NCBI GenBank assembly: GCA_016928415.1
Contig: JAFGKU010000021.1
Location: forward strand, 1 to 43,963
DNA: 43,963 bases
Source of the DNA: Spirochaetales bacterium
GTDB lineage: Bacteria > Spirochaetota > Spirochaetia > SZUA-6 > JAFGRV01
Direction of reading: 5' to 3'
Shown: positions 33,298-41,482 of the stretch, piece by piece
How positions within the stretch are numbered: the stretch's first letter is position 1
Layout of the letters: every line of letters begins with the position of its first letter
Translations under genes and position numbers: made by a program
The notes under the pieces: generated by a model
The model's database searches: none
What the model saw: only the letters and a program-made list of their open reading frames with translations
What the model was told of the DNA's origin: nothing

Positions 33298-33999
33298 TTA
33301 TAATTCCACTGCAGGCTCTGCTCCGCTGAAACCAAAATCGACTACTTCTGCATTATCTTTAGTAGATTTCCAGCCGACAAGGCCATTTAATGGCAGGGCC
33401 GGATGATAGAACATGGTCCCGCTCTGCATGTCCTTTATAGAAATAGAAACATTTTCACTTTCAAAAGAATAATCAATGCTTGTTGAGCCGGACTTGCCGT
33501 ATACATGTTCAAATATTCCGCCTGGTGTTGTAATTGTAAGGTTCAGTTTTTCAAGGTTGACTGGAGGAAATATAGGTATTAAATAGGTAGTCATCATCAT
33601 GGCAACATTGTCCATTTGCCTTTTATTCATATAATAATGTCCTTTAATAATACCCAGTTCATTGATTGACTTTGCATTCAGGTTTGTTATCTGATATTGA
33701 ACAATAATTTCCTTGCCTGAACGTATGTCCTGAATTTCAATCCATGTATTTGTATCTTTGTCATTATAAACTGAATACTTGAATATTACCTTGTCATTGC
33801 CTTCGTATTTTCGAAGAGTTACCCATTGTCCCTGCTGAACAGGTATGAATTTGCCTGAACTCTCATATTTTATAGTACTTGCAGGTTTTTCAAAGACAGT
33901 ATTTATTGTATTAACCGAATCTGAATCTGCATCCGGACCTGAAACGCATCCTGCGAATGCAATTATTATGCATACAAGCTGTACGGCAATTTTTTTCAT
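33298..33999 (-). CDS. Lipoprotein of unknown function
   Basis: The 233-residue protein has a lipoprotein signal, MKKIAVQLVCIIIAFAGC, with Cys18. I recognise no domain. The mature part is predicted beta-rich (WVTLRKYEGNDKVIFKYSVYN, INLEKLNLTI-like strands) and ends in GWKSTKDNAEVVDFGFSG. Codons are more AT-rich than in the chitinase gene. AGGAGG lies about 11 bases before the ATG. The 30-residue lipoprotein gene at 34081-34173 lies just upstream on the same strand. Confidence 0.7.
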   Translation of the reverse strand: MKKIAVQLVCIIIAFAGCVSGPDADSDSVNTINTVFEKPASTIKYESSGKFIPVQQGQWVTLRKYEGNDKVIFKYSVYNDKDTNTWIEIQDIRSGKEIIVQYQITNLNAKSINELGIIKGHYYMNKRQMDNVAMMMTTYLIPIFPPVNLEKLNLTITTPGGIFEHVYGKSGSTSIDYSFESENVSISIKDMQSGTMFYHPALPLNGLVGWKSTKDNAEVVDFGFSGAEPAVEL

Positions 34000-34070
34000 A
34001 ATAATTTTTTCCTCCTTAAATTATTATACATTCAATTATTATCTATTTCAGATGTACCGCTCTTATTATC

Positions 34071-34092
34071 TGCAGGTATTTTAATACCTGCA
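34071..34092. repeat. Perfect nine-base hairpin at the end of the small lipoprotein gene
   Basis: TGCAGGTAT/ATACCTGCA arms with loop TTTA; the TAA stop of the small lipoprotein lies in the loop region. No T run follows in either direction, so an attenuator or RNA-stability role is as likely as termination. Confidence 0.5.
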
Positions 34093-34173
34093 AAAAGCTG
34101 CGGACTTGTCTGTTTTATCGCACCCCGAAAATATTATGACACTAATCAGAAATACGAAAAGAATCTTTTTCAA
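34081..34173 (-). CDS. Tiny lipoprotein (30 aa)
   Basis: On the minus strand AAGGAGG is followed four bases later by a TTG codon and 30 codons encoding KKILFVFLISVIIFSGC then DKTDKSAAFCRY. The signal and lipobox (FSGC, Cys18) are those of a bacterial lipoprotein, and the mature part is only 13 residues. This size recalls entericidin-type small lipoproteins, but there is no sequence match. It may instead be the surviving 5' end of a longer lost gene, since the stop sits in a hairpin. It precedes another lipoprotein gene on the same strand. Confidence 0.5.
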   Translation of the reverse strand: MKKILFVFLISVIIFSGCDKTDKSAAFCRY

Positions 34174-34204
34174 GAAACCTCCTTAGTATAAAGACAGAAA
34201 TTGA

Positions 34205-34217
34205 TACTGTTACAGTA
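34205..34217. promoter_or_regulatory. Palindrome between divergent genes
   Basis: TACTG-TTA-CAGTA is a perfect 13-base dyad in the AT-rich region between the small lipoprotein gene (minus) and the 34396 gene (plus). It could be an operator; no regulator is known. Confidence 0.25.
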
Positions 34218-34325
34218 CAAAATTATCAGTGATTAAAATTATATTAAAATAAAAATAAAAATCAAATAATTGAGGTATAATTAAATATACTGGATTACTG
34301 ACATGAAAATTGGCCAGGAACTATC

Positions 34326-34354
34326 TTGAAAACTGATATTAATTGGGGTAAAAT
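34326..34354 (+). promoter_or_regulatory. Promoter of the 34396 gene
   Basis: TTGAAA at 34326-34331 and TAAAAT at 34349-34354 with 17 bases between. Predicted start near 34361. Confidence 0.6.
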
Positions 34355-34395
34355 AGGTCTTGAAAATTCAATTTTTATCTGCTTTGGAGATAATT

Positions 34396-35232
34396 ATGGT
34401 AATGAAATCTTCCTTGTTCCGGGTTTTTGCTGTACTCATGATCATGTTTTGTCTGAGTAGTGCTTTATTGGGGCTTGATTCTCTGGAAATGTTACTACCC
34501 GAGAACAAGTTCTATGTTACCCTGTTTCCAGAATACGAACGGGGGACCGGGGAAGTAGTCTTCCATGCAGGCCAGTATCTCAGTAATTTTGAATACCTGT
34601 TTCGAAAAACAGAGGATGGCGGTTACTACTTTTTTTCAGAATCCGGTGTCTCCACGGTCGAAAAATATTTTACTTCGAAAATGAGACTCATCTCCCATTC
34701 CAACCAGTTCCATATCAAGGAAGATTCAATAATCAAAAAACAGGGTTATGACAGGCGTCAAATTGATGTGGATGCTGCAGCAAAAACAATTATCCTGACC
34801 CTGTATAAAGACGGTTCCATGTTGTCGCAACACAAGTTTCCACTGAATGAAAATACGGTAGATACCGATAACATCGTTTTTATGCTGCAAAGTATGCTGC
34901 TTTCCAATAAGCATCAGGATTTTTATTGCGATGTGCTTGTACCGAACGAACGGGGAATTTACCCGATGAAATTTCGTTTCCAGGAAACCGAAAGTATTAC
35001 ATCCCTGCCCGCCAGATTCGACTTTCCGGCCGGAATGAAGGCCCTGGACAAGGAATACAGTAAATATAATGTTTTTGTAATGTCTTTAGACAGTATTTTT
35101 AGTTTATTTGTATGGACCAAGTGGTACCTGGTCTATGATGCCAGGTACCCTTACAGCTTTATTGCCTACTGGACCGATGAAAAAGATTACGAATTTTATT
35201 ATGTGGGTAAGCATATTTATAAAGAGGAATAA
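34396..35232 (+). CDS. Exported protein of unknown function
   Basis: The 278-residue protein starts at ATG 34396, six bases after GGAG; a longer frame from TTG 34360 would begin at the predicted transcription start. It has a signal peptide (MKSSLFRVFAVLMIMFCLSSALLG) and no lipobox. I recognise no family. The mature part is rich in aromatic residues and beta strands, and ends YEFYYVGKHIYKEE; this fits a small periplasmic DUF3108-like beta-barrel, though I cannot show that. A strong terminator follows. Confidence 0.68.
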   Translation: MVMKSSLFRVFAVLMIMFCLSSALLGLDSLEMLLPENKFYVTLFPEYERGTGEVVFHAGQYLSNFEYLFRKTEDGGYYFFSESGVSTVEKYFTSKMRLISHSNQFHIKEDSIIKKQGYDRRQIDVDAAAKTIILTLYKDGSMLSQHKFPLNENTVDTDNIVFMLQSMLLSNKHQDFYCDVLVPNERGIYPMKFRFQETESITSLPARFDFPAGMKALDKEYSKYNVFVMSLDSIFSLFVWTKWYLVYDARYPYSFIAYWTDEKDYEFYYVGKHIYKEE

Positions 35233-35280
35233 TCCTGGCTGTACGTGACGCAACGGCTAAATAAATGATATAATAATAAA

Positions 35281-35319
35281 AAAAGGCTAATCTATCAACA
35301 ATAGATTAGCCTTTTAACA
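35281..35319. terminator. Bidirectional terminator
   Basis: Fifteen-base perfect arms AAAAGGCTAATCTAT/ATAGATTAGCCTTTT with a five-base loop. It can end transcription of the 34396 gene on the plus strand and of tRNA-Gly(TCC) on the minus strand. Confidence 0.93.
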
Positions 35320-35328
35320 AATTTTTTA

Positions 35329-35400
35329 AGCGCCCAACGGGAATCGAACCCGTATCACGAGCTTGGAAGGCTCGGGTAATAACCATTATACGACAGGCGC
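35329..35400 (-). tRNA. tRNA-Gly (anticodon TCC)
   Basis: On the minus strand: acceptor GCGCCTG/TGGGCGC (with G-T pairs), D arm with GGTTA loop, anticodon stem CGAGC/GCTCG with loop CTTCCAA (anticodon TCC), T arm ACGGG-TTCGATT-CCCGT, discriminator T. CCA is not encoded. Its 3' end faces the accessory segment to its left. Confidence 0.93.
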
Positions 35401-35412
35401 GTTTTGTTTATA

Positions 35413-35442
35413 TATAATTATAGAATTTCCGCATTTTGTCAA
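35413..35442 (-). promoter_or_regulatory. Promoter of tRNA-Gly(TCC)
   Basis: On the minus strand TTGACA (35442-35437) is followed by an AT-rich -10 region (ATTATA at 18 bases). Exact -10 choice is uncertain. Confidence 0.5.
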
Positions 35443-35461
35443 GATAGTGAACGGGAAATTT

Positions 35462-35481
35462 GGGGAGGGGCGGGGTGGGGG
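35462..35481 (+). other. G-quadruplex motif
   Basis: GGGGAGGGGCGGGGTGGGGG: four runs of at least four G separated by single bases, the pattern of very stable parallel G-quadruplexes. It lies 20 bases upstream of the -35 box of tRNA-Gly(TCC) and 27 bases from the inverted-repeat element, in otherwise AT-rich DNA. Confidence 0.85.
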
Positions 35482-35508
35482 AATCGGAACCCTGTAAATA
35501 TTTTCTTC

Positions 35509-35626
35509 TGCCACGAAGATTGTTGAAAATAGTTCTTTCAATCCTTTTATCCTTAAATTGGCTTGAAATCCGGTCCGACAGGTAGTGTGCCCCGGGTATT
35601 TTGTTTTTTCAACAATCTTCGTGGCA
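35509..35626. repeat. 118-bp element with perfect 21-bp inverted ends (MITE-like)
   Basis: TGCCACGAAGATTGTTGAAAA at 35509-35529 is exactly inverted at 35606-35626, with 76 bases between that encode nothing. Size and structure resemble a miniature inverted-repeat transposable element or a long RNA hairpin. No target-site duplication is obvious, and I see no second copy in the window. Confidence 0.6.
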
Positions 35627-35721
35627 CCATATAAAACTCTCCCTATCCCCGGCTTGCATAAATTCCGTTTTTAATATACAAGTGGCTTATTGAAACTACT
35701 TAACAGAACGAGGTAAAGAGT

Positions 35722-35955
35722 ATGGGTTTGCGAGGAGAGATTTTCTCATCCAATATCGGGGCGGGGAAAAGGACCTATTTTTTCAATGTCAAGGAAAACA
35801 GGAACGGCGATGTTTTTTTGAATATCGTTGAAAGTAAAAAACGGGCTGAAGGCGATTTTGAGAGGTTTTCCATCATGGTTTTTGAAGAGGACCTGGAAAA
35901 ATTCATGGGCGGCCTGAACAAGGCTGTTGACTTTGTCAGGGAAAAGAATAAATAG
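35722..35955 (+). CDS. PUR-alpha-like nucleic-acid-binding protein
   Basis: The 77-residue protein matches the single-repeat bacterial PUR domain (DUF3276/PurA-like): GEIFSSNIGAGKRTYFFNVK, NRNGDVFLNIVESKK, FSIMVFEEDLEKFMGGLNKA. Borrelia BpuR, a DNA- and RNA-binding regulator, is of this type; similar proteins occur in Bacteroidetes. It probably binds single-stranded or structured nucleic acids as a dimer. GAGG lies eight bases before the ATG. The adjacent G-quadruplex motif is an attractive but unproven partner, since PUR proteins favour purine-rich single strands. Confidence 0.88.
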   Translation: MGLRGEIFSSNIGAGKRTYFFNVKENRNGDVFLNIVESKKRAEGDFERFSIMVFEEDLEKFMGGLNKAVDFVREKNK

Positions 35956-36095
35956 ACGGTAACCGACCAGGTATAAGTATTACATACTGCTGCGAAGCTT
36001 TCTGGTTTTTTTATACTGCATAATTAACAGGAATATATTCCTTTCTCTTTTTTATTAGGGTAATAAATTTTTCCATTCGAATTCATCGAGTTGAC

Positions 36096-39000
36096 ATGGC
36101 TTACAGGGGTATGGTAGCTTCGATTTGGCGGATTATAAATCAATTCTTGATCGGTAAGGGGATGCGGATGCTTGAAAAAATGAAGAGTCTGTTCGAAAAA
36201 ACGGTTAGTTATTTTCATTCGCTTTTTTCCGCATTGAAAGAATCCCTGACAACAAAAAAAGAACGGGTGAAAGTTGAAAGCCTGATTGAGGGTTATGATG
36301 ATAAGAAAGAAGACGGTGATGTAACTGAAACACAGGAGACAGTCACTGAAGATAATAAATCCGCCTTTTTTCCCGATTCTTTCAGAGATTTTTGGGAGGG
36401 CGTAAAGAGTTTTTTAAAAAAGGCTTCTGAGATATTTATAAAGGTCAACAGGGTATTGTCGCCCCGTTTTCTTACCTTGCCCGACCCGGCATTGTATTTT
36501 GCCGTAATGTTCCTTTTCTCCTTTTTCGTAATCGCGTTCGAGATGGTGCAGTTCCATGTACTCCTGATTGTTACAAATTATCTTCGCGCAACTTTCATGA
36601 TAGGCATTGCCATGCTTGGTATTTCGATCGGGGGCATCATAGCCTTTTACCTGAGGAAAATAAAAGTGCATTTTACCATCCTTGCATCGGCTTTTTTTCT
36701 ATTCATATCCATCGTCCTTTCCTGCCTTAACATCATCAATATCGGTGTTTTGCGGTATCCCTATTTCCTGGTCCTCCCTTTCATTTTCGCCTCGATCGTC
36801 ATATCTTCCATATTTATGCACGGCGAATCAACAACCGTGTATTTCATAAACCTTGTAGCCTCGGCGGCCGGCGTTTTGTTTCCCATCCTTATGCTGCCGC
36901 TTTTCAAAAGTGAAAACAGCCTTTTTGTTCTTCTTTTCGTACCGTTGTTAATATTGGTCGTGTTGTCGCTGCGTATCCCCCATGTTGTGGTCAAGATTGC
37001 CTGTATCATGGTATCCGTCATTGCCTGCCTGAATTTTGCGGGATTCATCTATCAGAATTTGAGCATTCCGGAACGGATAGAGGCCGGCGTTTTTGAGGAA
37101 AAAATTATTTCGGAAACGGGGGAGATTGATAAAGAAAAATACTCAAATAACTATCAGCTGGAATTTTTCAAACGGGTTTACACGCTTGATAAGGAGAGGA
37201 ATCAATACACGTTTCATTCGGATGCCTACGATTTGGAAAGGGCCGGATATTTTTTGAAAGTTTTGGGATTTATGCCCCGATTTTATGGCTTTCCGATACC
37301 CCTGCTAGAACCGGATGCCGTACTGTCTACTGCGAGAGAAATACCGGAGGATATTTTCCTTTATAAATTAGTACCCGCATTGAAGTCCCGGTATGGAAAA
37401 TGGTTTAAATACAATGCGGACAGAACGTTCCTTGAGAGGGTTTATTTACCTGATGCGGAAGGGAAAACCTATGTACTTAAAGGCGATGAATTTGACAGGA
37501 AACGGGCTAAATACCTGTTGAGTGAGTTGGGACACATCGAGACCCTTGATCTGAATTTTGACGTCAAATACCATCCCGACTTCAGAAATCTGTACAAGAT
37601 ATTCGGTTTTAATTCCCGCATACTCCTTTCGGAAGACGATATGCTCGGGAGGGTGGAATACACGGGAGATGACGACAGGATCGTTGCCATGGCCGTTGAC
37701 GGTGCCGCTTTGGACACGTTCCACCACTACAACGGGGACCTTTGGGATGCAAGGGTTCCCAGGAAAAAAAATGCCAACATATTCGTTGTCGGGCTGTCGG
37801 CGGATGGTATTGTCAAATCCTGCAAAAGGCTTTCGGGCGCCACGGTCAGTGGAATCGAAATCAATCCCATAATATACAGGACGATGCTGGAAGGCCAGTT
37901 CGCGCGCCTTGCTTATTTCCCCTATAAAGATGTGGAAACGTATCTCGGCGAGGGAAGATCCTTTCTTGAGAATACAAAGGAAACGTTCGACATCATTTCC
38001 CTCATGAACATCCATATGGAACACGGTCCCATCTGTACCTTGAACCCGGAATATTTCCATACGGTGGAAGCCACCAGGCTTCTTTTAGATAAACTCAGAA
38101 CCGACGGATACATTGTGTACGAGGAAATCTTAAAGAATGACAGGGGACGGTTCTTTTTCCTCAAATTCATCAACACTGTGAAAAGGGCCATGAGAGAAAT
38201 GGGAATTGAAAAGCCGGAAGACTGTATCCATGTTTTCAGCTGGGATTTCTCCAAAGGCGGGAGTTCCTTCAGGACCCTTACTTTGAAAAGGGAGCCGTTC
38301 ACTGAAAAGGAAATTGATGAGTTCAATGAGTTTATAAAAAAGCTGGAAGAAGGGGAGGCGTTTCATAATATGACCCTGCTCCATTCTCCCCGCATGAAAA
38401 CGGATTCGTCCCTTTCCGCTTTTATCAGGAAACCCGATGAACTGGAACGGGAGAACATTCCGAAATATTTTTCTGTCGAGGATTTCATGCATGATGTCAT
38501 TACAAAGCTGAATGACCCGCAGGACCTTCGATTCATGCTGAATGCTTACCGTAAAACAGGCCGTGACACTTTTTACCTGAACAAGGCCTCCCTGTCGGAA
38601 GGCGATGAATACAGGCTCAGGTCAATCCTTGATTCGGTAGATTATCCTGTCGTGATGGATTTGTCCCCGGCAACAGACGATTCCCCTTTTCCGTTCAGGG
38701 TTTATAAAAATTCGGCGGATGCCAGGGAAATTTTCAACATTATACTCCTTTTCAGCCTTGCCATACTGATTCCCGTATTGATCATCATCACGGCCAAGGC
38801 GGGACAGTACAGGATGTCCCTGATTCCCCCCGTGCTTTTCGTGGCCGTTATCGGTTTCGGCTACATGCTGGTGGAAATCGTGCTTATGCAGAAATTCCAG
38901 CGCTTTATCGGTGCACCCATGTATTCCCTGGTTGTCGTACTCGGCGGCCTGCTCCTGTTCAGCGGCATAGGAAGTTTCGTAAGCAGATTCCTGAATCGCC

Positions 39001-39377
39001 TGGTCCTCGGGATATGCCTTCTTGCCATACCCATATTCCTGGCCGTCATGATTTTCTGGCTCGATCCGTTGTTTCGGTCTCTGGCCGGTCTCGATTTCAC
39101 TTCAAAACTTTTTGCCTCGGCCGTCATGATACTCCCCCTTACTTTCTGCATGGGAATGCCCTTTCCGCAAATTCTTGAAATCGTCAAGAAAAACACGTCC
39201 GCGGAGTATGCCTCCCTGCTTTTCGGGGTAAGCGGAATATTCTCAACGGTGGCCTCGGCAACTTCACTGTTGATTTCTTCAACATACGGTTTCAGCGTCA
39301 CGTTTATCACCGGCACGGTATGTTATACGGCAGGCCTTTTGCTTTTCCTGCTGCTCCTGAGAAAGAGGACCGCTTGA
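36096..39377 (+). CDS. Large membrane protein with spermidine-synthase-like core
   Basis: The protein is 1093 residues from ATG 36096; ATG 36168, six bases after GGGG, gives 1069 and is better supported. After a charged cytoplasmic start, about six membrane segments lie at 130-330. A soluble region (about 330-870) contains a Rossmann-type methyltransferase/aminopropyltransferase core (NANIFVVGLSADGIVKSCKR, VSGIEINPIIYRTML, DVETYLGEGRSFLENTKETF). Seven or so further membrane segments follow at 880-1090. Such fusions of MFS-like helices with a SpeE-like domain are known, mostly without function. The glycine motif GLSADG departs from the GGGDGG of true spermidine synthases, so polyamine synthesis is doubtful. 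A metallo-beta-lactamase-fold gene overlaps its stop. Confidence 0.8.
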   Translation: MAYRGMVASIWRIINQFLIGKGMRMLEKMKSLFEKTVSYFHSLFSALKESLTTKKERVKVESLIEGYDDKKEDGDVTETQETVTEDNKSAFFPDSFRDFWEGVKSFLKKASEIFIKVNRVLSPRFLTLPDPALYFAVMFLFSFFVIAFEMVQFHVLLIVTNYLRATFMIGIAMLGISIGGIIAFYLRKIKVHFTILASAFFLFISIVLSCLNIINIGVLRYPYFLVLPFIFASIVISSIFMHGESTTVYFINLVASAAGVLFPILMLPLFKSENSLFVLLFVPLLILVVLSLRIPHVVVKIACIMVSVIACLNFAGFIYQNLSIPERIEAGVFEEKIISETGEIDKEKYSNNYQLEFFKRVYTLDKERNQYTFHSDAYDLERAGYFLKVLGFMPRFYGFPIPLLEPDAVLSTAREIPEDIFLYKLVPALKSRYGKWFKYNADRTFLERVYLPDAEGKTYVLKGDEFDRKRAKYLLSELGHIETLDLNFDVKYHPDFRNLYKIFGFNSRILLSEDDMLGRVEYTGDDDRIVAMAVDGAALDTFHHYNGDLWDARVPRKKNANIFVVGLSADGIVKSCKRLSGATVSGIEINPIIYRTMLEGQFARLAYFPYKDVETYLGEGRSFLENTKETFDIISLMNIHMEHGPICTLNPEYFHTVEATRLLLDKLRTDGYIVYEEILKNDRGRFFFLKFINTVKRAMREMGIEKPEDCIHVFSWDFSKGGSSFRTLTLKREPFTEKEIDEFNEFIKKLEEGEAFHNMTLLHSPRMKTDSSLSAFIRKPDELERENIPKYFSVEDFMHDVITKLNDPQDLRFMLNAYRKTGRDTFYLNKASLSEGDEYRLRSILDSVDYPVVMDLSPATDDSPFPFRVYKNSADAREIFNIILLFSLAILIPVLIIITAKAGQYRMSLIPPVLFVAVIGFGYMLVEIVLMQKFQRFIGAPMYSLVVVLGGLLLFSGIGSFVSRFLNRLVLGICLLAIPIFLAVMIFWLDPLFRSLAGLDFTSKLFASAVMILPLTFCMGMPFPQILEIVKKNTSAEYASLLFGVSGIFSTVASATSLLISSTYGFSVTFITGTVCYTAGLLLFLLLLRKRTA

Positions 39378-40204
39378 TACGTTTTGCCTGTTTTATCGTG
39401 ATAATCGGCATTCTTGTTTGCGGATGCACGGGGAAATCACGGGAGCCGGCTATACATGTTGAGAAGGCCGCTCCTGCATTCCAACTCTATGCTTTGAGGT
39501 ATGGAATTTCAAAAATGGCCTCCGGGTATATTTTCCGAGGGGATAAAACGAATACCCGGCTTGATTTCCATTGGCTTTTTTACCTGTTGAAGTATAGGGA
39601 TTACATATTGTTAATCGATACCGGTACAAGTGACCCCTCTTACATTAAAAGTTACGGGATTAGCTTCATCCCGCCGTTGAACCTTCTTAATGCATTAAAG
39701 CTTAATCCTGAGGATATAACCCATATAATCATCACCCATTGCCATTTTGACCATATAGGCGGTATTGCCGATTATCCAGATGCCCGTATCATTATCCAGG
39801 AAGACGAATTGAATGCGTTTTATAAAAAACCTTTTTCCCGCGATATAGCAGACTGGCTTCGAAAGAATAAGCAGATTTTCACTTTTACGGAACAATATAC
39901 GCTTTGGGACTTCATAACAGTGAAAAAAATCGGCGGCCATACAATCGGTTCATCGGTGGTGTTCATTGAAACCGGGGATGAAAAAATTCTCTTGGCGGGT
40001 GATGAGTGTTATTTTCCCCGGAATTTTTTAAAGGATATACCCTCCGCGGCCGTTTATAATCCGGAAGCAAACGGGAAATTCCTGGATTTTTTGAGACAAT
40101 TCGAAGGTAAAATATACACTTTTCACGATCCGGGCATTGTCCCCGATAAAACGGAAAATCCGTTGGAGCTTTTTATCAGTGAACCGTGGAAGAACCGGGA
40201 CTAG
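39374..40204 (+). CDS. Metallo-beta-lactamase-fold hydrolase lipoprotein
   Basis: The gene probably starts at TTG 39374, which overlaps the previous stop (TTGA) and follows AGAGGA, giving 276 residues that begin with a lipoprotein-like signal (RFACFIVIIGILVCGC). The MBL motif THCHFDHIGG (HxHxDH) is near residue 115. Later metal ligands are in GGHTIGSSV (His), LLAGDECYF (Asp) and FHDPGIV (His). It resembles the lactonase/glyoxalase II side of the family. Cell-envelope location and coupling to the SpeE-like membrane protein suggest a shared pathway. Substrate unknown. Confidence 0.83.
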   Translation: MIRFACFIVIIGILVCGCTGKSREPAIHVEKAAPAFQLYALRYGISKMASGYIFRGDKTNTRLDFHWLFYLLKYRDYILLIDTGTSDPSYIKSYGISFIPPLNLLNALKLNPEDITHIIITHCHFDHIGGIADYPDARIIIQEDELNAFYKKPFSRDIADWLRKNKQIFTFTEQYTLWDFITVKKIGGHTIGSSVVFIETGDEKILLAGDECYFPRNFLKDIPSAAVYNPEANGKFLDFLRQFEGKIYTFHDPGIVPDKTENPLELFISEPWKNRD

Positions 40205-40318
40205 AAAATTTTTTTATTATTGCGGAATCACATTGTATATGATAGAGTTTTGTCATAAGTTGTCGAATCGATTTGTTCGAAGCTTAAAAATATCTGCACG
40301 AAAAGGAAAACCACAGTC

Positions 40319-41239
40319 ATGAAAAAAATTATTATCCTTTTATTTTGTCTTTTACTTATCTGCTCCTGGGTAACGGCACAACAAACGGATGACGACAACG
40401 GGGAAGATTCACTTTTTACGTTTGACCTGAACATGGCGCCCAATACGGACGGGGCCATGGAGGGAAATATCGAACTGGGGCTCCTCTGGTCTCCCTGGCT
40501 GTATTCCAGCGTGGAGTTTTCGTTGTCCAGTTCGACGGCGGTTTACGATGAAGCCGGCGGTTCCACAACCGCTGTAGACAGCACGAAAAACCTTGATATT
40601 ACCGCTCTTCGTACACGGGAGAATTTTCTTAAATGGAATTTTGCCGGTAATGATTTTTACGCTGCCTTGAACGCCCGTGTTCTCTTGAATATAAAGTGGA
40701 TAAACCAGGAAAAATACGGGTATATAAATATTCCTGCCTTCTCCGTATTTTATGAAAACCAGGATGTCTTTAATCTTTATCCGTACGCAGGCGGTGACCT
40801 GGAATTAAAACTGGGGCCTTTAATGATAAAAGGATATTATTTAACATCCATCATGATTTTGTACACCGACATTAAAGGGGAGTTTTATTATTCAGCACTT
40901 CCCGCACTTACGTCTTTTTCCTACCAGGATGAAGGCTTTGAATTCCGCACAGGCGGCACGGCGGTATACACACCCGTTCCCGCCCTTGAAATCAAATACG
41001 GTTTTGATCTCCTGCGCCACATCGGGTATACATACGGTTATACCGGGGGGAGCGGGACTAAATATGTTTATGAAGGCATTGAAATGAAGCATTCCCTGTC
41101 ACTCCGTATTGATATAAAAGGGTACAAACCGGTGATAGGAGCAAGCTACACCATGTATTCTTTTAAACCGGTCAGTCTATTTTCCGTAGAACGGTTTTCC
41201 GTGGATAGATGGGGCTTCCTGTTCGGCATGGAATTATAG
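40319..41239 (+). CDS. Putative outer-membrane beta-barrel protein
   Basis: The 306-residue protein has a signal peptide (MKKIIILLFCLLLICSWVTAQ), an acidic start (TDDDNGED) and then regular alternating strands with aromatic ends (LGLLWSPWLYSSVEFSLSSS, IKGYYLTSIMILYTDIKGEFYYS), closing with FSVDRWGFLFGMEL, a typical final strand ending in a hydrophobic residue. I do not recognise a specific family. It follows the MBL gene by 114 bases on the same strand. Confidence 0.68.
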   Translation: MKKIIILLFCLLLICSWVTAQQTDDDNGEDSLFTFDLNMAPNTDGAMEGNIELGLLWSPWLYSSVEFSLSSSTAVYDEAGGSTTAVDSTKNLDITALRTRENFLKWNFAGNDFYAALNARVLLNIKWINQEKYGYINIPAFSVFYENQDVFNLYPYAGGDLELKLGPLMIKGYYLTSIMILYTDIKGEFYYSALPALTSFSYQDEGFEFRTGGTAVYTPVPALEIKYGFDLLRHIGYTYGYTGGSGTKYVYEGIEMKHSLSLRIDIKGYKPVIGASYTMYSFKPVSLFSVERFSVDRWGFLFGMEL

Positions 41240-41482
41240 TAAAACGACTCCCGGTGCTTCGTAAAATATGTTTCTCAACGTTCCTTACCGGAACTTGGGC
41301 GTATTTTTTTATTTTTCCGATGGATAAAATAAAAAGAAGGATGTATAATCGGCATAAAGGCACTTCGAAAATCACATCAGGGGAAAGACTTCCGGTAAAT
41401 CAATATCAAAATTACTGATATTATCAGGGTGTCCAATTTTAATTATTGCGTTTTTAAGATTAAATGAAATTGGAGGAATGTC

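Noticed and set aside
41321-41419. Plus-strand frame of 32 codons before the Kelch gene
   Set aside because: No ribosome binding site and no signal or motif; it could be chance in a 240-base intergenic stretch.
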